This document shows positions 14,055-18,551 of a stretch of 18,551 nucleotides of DNA, piece by piece. Source of the DNA: DASQBT01 sp049578545. Its GTDB lineage: Bacteria; Pseudomonadota; Gammaproteobacteria; Burkholderiales; Thiobacillaceae. The translations under genes were made by a program, and so were the position numbers. The notes beneath the pieces were generated by a model. That model saw only the letters and a list, made by a program, of their open reading frames with translations, was not told the origin of the DNA and ran no database searches. The stretch lies in contig JBAUMF010000044.1 in NCBI GenBank assembly GCA_049578545.1, forward strand, positions 1-18,551, read 5' to 3'. The stretch's first letter is position 1, and every line of letters starts with the position of its first letter.

Positions 14055-15155
14055 CTCACTAGTCACTAAATAAGACGACAAATATGGAACTCGCAGCACC
14101 CATGACAGTCTCCTGTTGCATGAAACGAGATGGACGAACATTGGATCGCAAGACGCTGGAAGAAATTCGGCTGATGGCGATCGAGCGGGTGCGCGAAGGC
14201 GAGCCGGCGACGAAAGTGATAGAAGCCTACGGATTCAACCGCACCACGATATACAAGTGGCTGAAGGCGGCGTTGCAACCTGGCCTTGGCATTCGGGCAT
14301 TGCGTTCGACGAAGGCGACGGGACGGCCGCGCACGTTGACGCCGAGGCAAGAGAGTCAGGTGTTCAGATGGATCAACGGGCGAGACCCGCGCCAGTACGG
14401 TCTGGACTTTGGCCTGTGGACGCGGGCGGTGGTGGCGGAGTTGATCGAGAAGAAGTTCGGCGTGAAGTTGGGCCTGACGGCCATCGGCGAATTGCTGGCA
14501 CGACTCGGGCTGACACCGCAAAAGCCATTGCAGCGTGCCTATCAACGCGACCCTGAGGCCATCGAGAAGTGGCAGCGCGAAACCTTCCCCGCCATTGCCA
14601 GGCAGGCCAAGGCGGAAGGCGCCGAGATCTTCTTCTGGGACGAGTCTGGATTTCGTGCCGACACGGTGCATGGCAAGACGTGGGGTGTTCGCGGACAGAC
14701 CCCGGTTGTGCCGCGCCCCGGGCAGCGCCAATCCATCAGCGCAGCTTCGGCGGTGAATGCCAATGGAGCGTTCTGGTTCTGCATCTACGAAGGCGGCCTC
14801 AACGCAGAATTGTTCGTTGAATTGCTCGGGACGATGATGAAGTACCGCAGGACGCCGCTTCATCTGGTTCTCGATAGCCTGCCTGCGCACAAGACCGCGC
14901 TCGTGAAGAAGTTCGTTGTCTCCACCGAGGGACGCCTGACCCTGCACTTCCTGCCAGGCTACGCACCCGACTTGAATCCCGACGAATTGGTTTGGAGTCA
15001 TGTCAAGCGTACCGGTACGGCGAGACGTCCATTGAAAAAGGGCGAGAAGCTGCGCGACAAAATCGAGGAGCAACTCTCGAAACTCCAGCAATTGCCGCAC
15101 CTCGTGCGCTCATTCTTCCAAGCCCCTTCTGTCGCCTATATTGGCGACTGCTGAG
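14055..15155 (+). mobile_element. Complete IS630-family insertion sequence, 1101 bp
   Basis: The left end begins CTCACTAGTC (14055). The right end read backwards begins CTCAGCAGTC (15155). The two ends match imperfectly over about 30 bases. TA stands directly outside each end (14053-14054 and 15156-15157), the target duplication typical of the IS630/Tc1/mariner superfamily. The one gene inside is intact and its stop codon lies within the right repeat. Confidence 0.85.
14084..15154 (+). CDS. IS630-family transposase
   Basis: Up to 356 residues. Starts at 14084, 14102 or 14120 are possible, and the last gives the usual family beginning (MKRDGRTLDRKTLEEIRLMA). Residues ~20-62 form a helix-turn-helix (ATKVIEAYGFNRTTIYKWLK), followed by a winged-helix/linker region and the DDE catalytic core: Asp186 in FFWDESGF, Asp264 in LVLDSLPAHK and Glu301 in DLNPDELVW. 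The Asp-Glu spacing of about 36 fits the family. It moves the element by cut-and-paste into TA dinucleotides. No frameshift is needed, unlike many IS630 relatives. The 3' end overlaps the element's terminal repeat, which contains a GTCGCC/GGCGAC hairpin (15131-15148). Confidence 0.95.
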   Translation: MELAAPMTVSCCMKRDGRTLDRKTLEEIRLMAIERVREGEPATKVIEAYGFNRTTIYKWLKAALQPGLGIRALRSTKATGRPRTLTPRQESQVFRWINGRDPRQYGLDFGLWTRAVVAELIEKKFGVKLGLTAIGELLARLGLTPQKPLQRAYQRDPEAIEKWQRETFPAIARQAKAEGAEIFFWDESGFRADTVHGKTWGVRGQTPVVPRPGQRQSISAASAVNANGAFWFCIYEGGLNAELFVELLGTMMKYRRTPLHLVLDSLPAHKTALVKKFVVSTEGRLTLHFLPGYAPDLNPDELVWSHVKRTGTARRPLKKGEKLRDKIEEQLSKLQQLPHLVRSFFQAPSVAYIGDC

Positions 15156-15292
15156 TAAACGAGATCATGATGATTAATCCTTCGTAAGTTGGCTCGAGGC
15201 TCGAGTCGAGTCGTCCCGCAGCGCCAGGTGCATTTATCCAAGGGCTTGATAGGTCGGTTGCACACATGCGCATACGTTTTCTCTGTAAAACT

Positions 15293-15844
15293 TCAATCCG
15301 TGTGCTTTCTTACCCAGGCAACATAGTGGTCCATCCAGTTCTGCATAAATTTCCTGCTGTCCGTTCCGATATGGCCTGCCTTGTCAAACAGTCCGTCCCT
15401 CATGTGGATGAATGCTTCGGGTTGGCCAAGCGTAGGAACGTCAAGGTAGGCGAGGATGTTGCGCAAATGCTGTTGCGCCACGGCGGTTCCACTGACGCCC
15501 ATCGTATTCCCCATCACCCCAGCAGGCTTGCCCGTCCAGACACTCTGGCCATAGGGGCGCGACGCATGATCGATCGCGTTCTTGAGCACCCCCGGAATCG
15601 AGCGGTTGTATTCAGGTGTGACGAACAGTAATCCTCGTGCCGCAGCGATCTCGGCCTTTAGCTGTTTCACGGAATCGGCGGGATTTGCGTCGCCGTCCTG
15701 ATTGTAGAGTGGCAGATTGCCGATTTGCACTTGCTTGAACGAGAACTCTGGTGGCGCCAGTTTCACGATGGCGTTCGCCAGCTTGTGGTTGAGCGAGTCC
15801 TGGCGCAGGCTGCCAACGATAACGGCAATGGGGTATTGGCTCAT
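15293..15844 (-). CDS. NAD(P)H-dependent FMN reductase (ChrR/YieF-type quinone reductase)
   Basis: A 183-residue flavodoxin-fold protein starting at ATG 15844, with AGGAGA five bases upstream. It has the FMN phosphate-binding loop GSLRQDSLNHKLA (residues ~12-24) and the family signature TPEYNRSIPGVLKNAIDHAS (~76-95) with GKPAGVMGNTMGVSGTA after it. Such enzymes reduce quinones, chromate or other electrophiles by two electrons with NAD(P)H, in the cytoplasm. It is the last gene of the pirin-DoxX-reductase set on the minus strand, 160 bp after doxX, and probably under the divergent LysR regulator. The exact substrate cannot be read from the sequence. The IS630 element ends about 135 bp past its stop. 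Confidence 0.92.
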   Translation of the reverse strand: MSQYPIAVIVGSLRQDSLNHKLANAIVKLAPPEFSFKQVQIGNLPLYNQDGDANPADSVKQLKAEIAAARGLLFVTPEYNRSIPGVLKNAIDHASRPYGQSVWTGKPAGVMGNTMGVSGTAVAQQHLRNILAYLDVPTLGQPEAFIHMRDGLFDKAGHIGTDSRKFMQNWMDHYVAWVRKHTD

Positions 15845-16004
15845 GTTTATCTCCTATGAAAGTTACTGAAACGTTTGCCGCGTCAAGTACTTCAGGTGAA
15901 TTCTGATCGCGACAAGTCTTGGCGGATTCAGCATTGGACGTTCTGCCAACAACTCGTATCCGATCGCAGCGGATATTGGACAGACGGATGCCTGAGATCG
16001 TGAG

Positions 16005-16415
16005 TCATGCCTTATGGCGCCCATCCACGCTCCACGCACCCCCGCCCCAGGCAGCAAGCGTCAGTAGGCCACCCACCACGGCGATGTTTTTGAAGAAGAG
16101 GAGCTGCGGGATCATTTGCTGGTCGGCCGGCAGTGCCCAATAGTTGTGGAAGAAGAATGAAGCCACCAGCGTGAACAGCGCCAGCACAATTGCCGAGAGG
16201 CGGGTTCCGTAGCCGGCGACCAGTGCCACGCCGCCGACAATTTCAACAACCAGGGCGATGGCAGCGGCTGCCTGAGGCATGGGCAGGCCCACCGACGATA
16301 TGTAGCCTACCGTTCCGGCGAAGCCGGTGAGCTTGCTGATGCCTGCGGGTAGGAACAGCAGGGCCAACAGTAACCGGCCGGCCAGAGAAAGGGGGTTTTG
16401 CAGTTTGTCGAACAT
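16005..16415 (-). CDS. DoxX family membrane protein
   Basis: A 136-residue inner-membrane protein starting at ATG 16415, with AAAGGAG six bases upstream. Four membrane helices: LAGRLLLALLFLPAGISKLT (family signature at residues ~11-30), AAAAIALVVEIVGGVALVAG, LSAIVLALFTLVASFFFHNY, and FFKNIAVVGGLLTLAAWGGG with the conserved FFKNIA motif. DoxX proteins are small quinone-linked or redox-stress membrane proteins. The name comes from the archaeal thiosulfate:quinone oxidoreductase subunit, but most bacterial members, like this one, have no shown thiosulfate activity. It lies 32 bp after the pirin gene, in one operon. Confidence 0.92.
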   Translation of the reverse strand: MFDKLQNPLSLAGRLLLALLFLPAGISKLTGFAGTVGYISSVGLPMPQAAAAIALVVEIVGGVALVAGYGTRLSAIVLALFTLVASFFFHNYWALPADQQMIPQLLFFKNIAVVGGLLTLAAWGGGAWSVDGRHKA

Positions 16416-16447
16416 GGTGACTCCTTTGCGGCAAAGTTGAACGAAGG

Positions 16448-17149
16448 TTAGGCGGCCAGATCGAATACCAGCACCTCGGCTTCGGTGCCATTGGCCAATA
16501 CGATCCGGTTTTCGCCTTCCAGCAATACTGCATCCCCCGAACCAATCGGCTGGCCGTTAACCTCGAGTGCGCCACGCACCAGATGCACATAGCCTTTCCG
16601 CGCCGGGTCGAGCGCAAGATCCGCGGTCTCGCTTCCATCAAACAGGCCTGCGTAGATTGCCGCGTCGGCATGGATGGTGACGGAGCCCTGGGCCCCGTCG
16701 GGCGATGCGATCAAGCGCAATCTGCCGCGCTTCTCCTCGGCCGGAATGGTTTTTTGCTCATAGCTTGGCGGGATGCCGATCACGTTCGGCGCGATCCAGA
16801 TTTGGAGGAAGTGCGTGGTCTGGCCTTTGGCGTAGTTGAACTCGCTATGCATCACGCCGGTGCCAGCACTCATGCGCTGCACATCGCCCGGCGGAATGCC
16901 TTTGACGTTCCCCATGCTGTCCTTGTGGGCCAGTTCGCCCGAGAGCACGTAACTAATGATTTCCATGTCGCGGTGACCGTGCTCGCCGAAGCCAGTGCCC
17001 GGCGCGACGCGGTCTTCGTTGATCACTCGCAGATTGCCCCAGCCCATGTGGGCCGGGTCGTAGTAGCCGGCAAACGAGAACGAGTGGAAGCTCTTGAGCC
17101 AGCCATGGTCCGCATAACCGCGGTCCTGGGATTTGCGTAGGGTGAGCAT
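16448..17149 (-). CDS. Pirin family protein (YhhW-like bicupin)
   Basis: A 233-residue bicupin starting at ATG 17149, with AAGGAG eight bases upstream. The N-terminal cupin carries the metal site: His57 and His59 in GEHGHRDMEIISYVLSGEL, and His101 and Glu103 in GVMHSEFN, the same set as E. coli YhhW. GWGNLRVINEDRV and the HFLQIWIAP strand are family signatures. The C-terminal cupin (residues ~145-233) lacks a metal site, as usual. Members can show quercetin 2,3-dioxygenase activity or act as redox-sensing regulators. First gene of the minus-strand operon, divergent from the LysR gene with a LysR-type box in the gap. Confidence 0.94.
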   Translation of the reverse strand: MLTLRKSQDRGYADHGWLKSFHSFSFAGYYDPAHMGWGNLRVINEDRVAPGTGFGEHGHRDMEIISYVLSGELAHKDSMGNVKGIPPGDVQRMSAGTGVMHSEFNYAKGQTTHFLQIWIAPNVIGIPPSYEQKTIPAEEKRGRLRLIASPDGAQGSVTIHADAAIYAGLFDGSETADLALDPARKGYVHLVRGALEVNGQPIGSGDAVLLEGENRIVLANGTEAEVLVFDLAA

Positions 17150-17225
17150 GATTGCAACTCCTTGTCGATGAAATCGATTGTGATCGCTCCGCCCGCCTTT
17201 CAGTGCCTAGGATTTTGATGGCATC

Positions 17226-17242
17226 ATTCAAATTACTTGAAT
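17226..17242. promoter_or_regulatory. LysR-type operator (T-N11-A box) in the pirin/lysR gap
   Basis: ATTCAA (17226-17231) and TTGAAT (17237-17242) form a perfect inverted repeat around ATTAC, containing TCAAATTACTTGA, an exact T-N11-A motif. It lies 12 bp before ATG 17254 and about 77 bp before the divergent pirin start, the usual place for autoregulation and control of the divergent operon. Confidence 0.7.
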
Positions 17243-17253
17243 TAAATGCGTCC

Positions 17254-18198
17254 ATGCCGACACCACGCGATGTCCTCACCCCCGATGCCCTGGCCATGCT
17301 GGAGAGCATTGCCAGCAGCGGCAGCTTTGCTGCGGCCGCCCGTGCCAGCAATGTGGTGCCCAGCGCTCTCACCTACCGCGTGCGCCAGATGGAGGATGCG
17401 CTCGACGTATTGTTGTTTGACCGCAGCTCGCGCCAGGCCCGCCTGACCGAGGCCGGCGCCGAACTGCTGCGCGAAGGCAGGTGCCTGCTGGCCGACATCG
17501 ATGCCATCGCCACCCGCGTCAAGCGCGTGGCTACCGGGTGGGAGCCGCAGTTCACCATTGCGGTGGACAGCATCATCAGTAGTGCGACCGTGATGGAGTT
17601 GTGCGAGGCGTTCTTTTCCCTTAAACCTCCCACCCGCGTAAGGCTGCGCGCCGAAGCCCTGTCGGGCACCCTGGCAGCGCTGACCTCGGGCCAAGCCGAT
17701 CTGGCCCTTGGCGTGGTGCTCGCAGCCAGCACCGCGGCCGGCCTACAGCGGGAGCCGTTAGGCAGCGCGCGTTTTGTTTTTGCGGTGGCACCCCATCACC
17801 CGCTGGCGCATGAAACGGAGCCGTTGACTGACGAAGTGATCCGCCAGCATCGGGCGGTGGCGGTCGCCGACTCGATTCCGCACGGCAGCGGTCTCTCCAT
17901 CGGGCTGCTGGCCGGACAGGATGTGTTCACCGTGACTGGCATGCCTGCCAAACTGGATGCACAGCTCCGAGGGTTGGGCGCCGGCTTCTTGCCGACCTGC
18001 CTGGCACAGCCCTACATCGACACCGGACGGCTGGTCGTCAAGCCAGTTGAACGGTCAGAACAGCAGGTCCAGGTCAGTTACGCCTGGCGCAAAAGCGGTC
18101 GCCCTGGAGGGGGGCGGGCGCTGGAGTGGTGGCTTGCCCAACTGCAACGCCCGGTCACGCGCACGGCGCTTCTCGGTGAAGGCCGCGCAATGGAATAG
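17254..18198 (+). CDS. LysR-type transcriptional regulator
   Basis: 315 residues from ATG 17254. Earlier in-frame starts (ATG 17218 with AGGA before it, or TTG 17152) would place the operator-like palindrome inside the gene, so the later start is preferred although it lacks a strong ribosome-binding site. The N-terminal winged helix-turn-helix is clear: TPDALAMLESIASSGSFAAA, then ASNVVPSALTYRVRQMEDAL, then LFDRSSRQARLTEAG. The effector-binding domain runs from about residue 90 (FTIAVDSIISSATVMELCEA) to SYAWRK near 290. It most likely regulates the divergent pirin-doxX-reductase operon in response to a redox-active or electrophilic compound. The effector cannot be told from the sequence. Confidence 0.93.
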   Translation: MPTPRDVLTPDALAMLESIASSGSFAAAARASNVVPSALTYRVRQMEDALDVLLFDRSSRQARLTEAGAELLREGRCLLADIDAIATRVKRVATGWEPQFTIAVDSIISSATVMELCEAFFSLKPPTRVRLRAEALSGTLAALTSGQADLALGVVLAASTAAGLQREPLGSARFVFAVAPHHPLAHETEPLTDEVIRQHRAVAVADSIPHGSGLSIGLLAGQDVFTVTGMPAKLDAQLRGLGAGFLPTCLAQPYIDTGRLVVKPVERSEQQVQVSYAWRKSGRPGGGRALEWWLAQLQRPVTRTALLGEGRAME

Positions 18199-18287
18199 TG
18201 TTTGCCGGGCTAACCTGTTGGGGTAACTTCCTGCCTCCAAATTGAGGTGCTCGGTTAGCGACCCATGACTCGTCGTTCCGCTATATG

Positions 18288-18428
18288 GGGTCGAAAGAGT
18301 GAGCGGGCATCTTCTGCAAGCGGTCGTTCCCGCTCAAGACCACTTGTTTCTTGTTCAAAATTTGCACACGGCCGCAACGCCAAGAGGAGCGGTCACCCAC
18401 GTTGCAAGCCCTCAATGGCCGGTCAGGC
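18288..18428. repeat. 141-bp dispersed repeat, copy 2 (interrupted by a group II intron)
   Basis: Same length and end sequences as the copy at 2758-2898: GGGTCGAAAG at one end, CTCAATGGCCGGTCAGGC at the other. Directly after the last base the sequence leaves the repeat and becomes a group II intron 5' end. Confidence 0.65.
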
Positions 18429-18551
18429 GTGCGCCGTGCAAAGGCGGCGCTTCCCAGTGGGTGCAAGCCCCACCCGGCAAACTGCTCCAGCCGGAAGTAA
18501 CCGGAGCAACTATGGAGGTAACGAAATGGTTGAAGCCTTCGGCTAGCGAGT
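18429..18551 (+). ncRNA. Group II intron, 5' end (partial, continues beyond window)
   Basis: The intron boundary GTGCGCCGTG follows the repeat end GGTCAGGC. The next bases have the look of bacterial group II intron domain I: GTGCGCC...GGCGGCGC pairing, GGGTGCAAGCCCCACCCGGC, an AACTGCTCCAGCCGG / CCGGAGCAACT stem, and GAAATGGTTGAAGCCTTCGG. GUGYG is the consensus 5' end. Comparison with the uninterrupted repeat copy near 2.9 kb sets the insertion point at 18428/18429. The maturase ORF and domains V-VI must lie past the window. Confidence 0.7.

Noticed and set aside
14066..15100. 344-codon minus-strand open frame
   Set aside because: It is the antisense of the IS630 transposase, with Gln/Arg-rich composition and no start signal; the plus-strand frame has the DDE motifs.
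16005..16415. Archaeal-type thiosulfate:quinone oxidoreductase subunit
   Set aside because: The sequence fits the general DoxX family beside pirin and FMN reductase; there is no DoxD partner, so a thiosulfate role is not supported.

Overview
The window reads as accessory chromosomal DNA of a chemolithotrophic sulfur-oxidising proteobacterium, most likely beta- or gamma-. The basis is a rhodanese/persulfide-dioxygenase-type fusion, a Tat-exported SoxY-like protein, a proteobacterial GshA, many Sec-exported small proteins, and a high load of insertion sequences and dispersed repeats. No rRNA, tRNA or CRISPR array was seen, and the species cannot be fixed from this sequence.

Layout, left to right. 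1-760: start of a small conserved protein on the minus strand, preceded by a near-consensus Rrf2/IscR-type operator, then a doubtful 78-residue ORF. 762-2541: the rhodanese/metallo-beta-lactamase fusion and a small TPR protein. 2542-5167: repeat-rich DNA holding a complete IS1182-family element (3089-4690, clear inverted repeats and a 4-5 bp target duplication). 5168-7454: a DUF1993 protein and gshA, both on the minus strand. 8158-9665: two convergent genes for exported, cysteine-free, methionine-rich proteins built on a Met-Asn-Pro repeat. The first has a strict 12-13 residue period and the second a 6-residue period. 9979-11367: three small unrecognised genes, at least one exported. 11652-13013: a three-helix membrane protein, an orphan soxY-like gene with no soxZ beside it, and an uncharacterised cytosolic protein. 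13368-13919: an unrecognised multi-pass membrane protein. 14055-15155: a complete IS630-family element with TA duplications. 15293-18198: an NAD(P)H-dependent FMN reductase, a DoxX protein and a pirin in one minus-strand operon, divergent from a LysR-type regulator with a textbook T-N11-A operator between them. 18288-18551: a second copy of a 141-bp repeat, into whose end a group II intron has inserted. Only the first 123 bases of the intron lie inside the window.

How the genes may work together: the fusion enzyme and SoxY-like carrier both handle protein- or glutathione-bound sulfane sulfur, GshA supplies the glutathione that persulfide dioxygenases use, and DoxX, pirin and FMN reductase form a typical redox/electrophile-stress module. 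The two Met-Asn-Pro repeat proteins lie between these sulfur genes. Their export, low complexity and lack of cysteine suit an extracytoplasmic structural role (for example a sulfur-globule coat) or copper(I) binding. Neither is proven here, and this pair is the best candidate for an undescribed system in the window.
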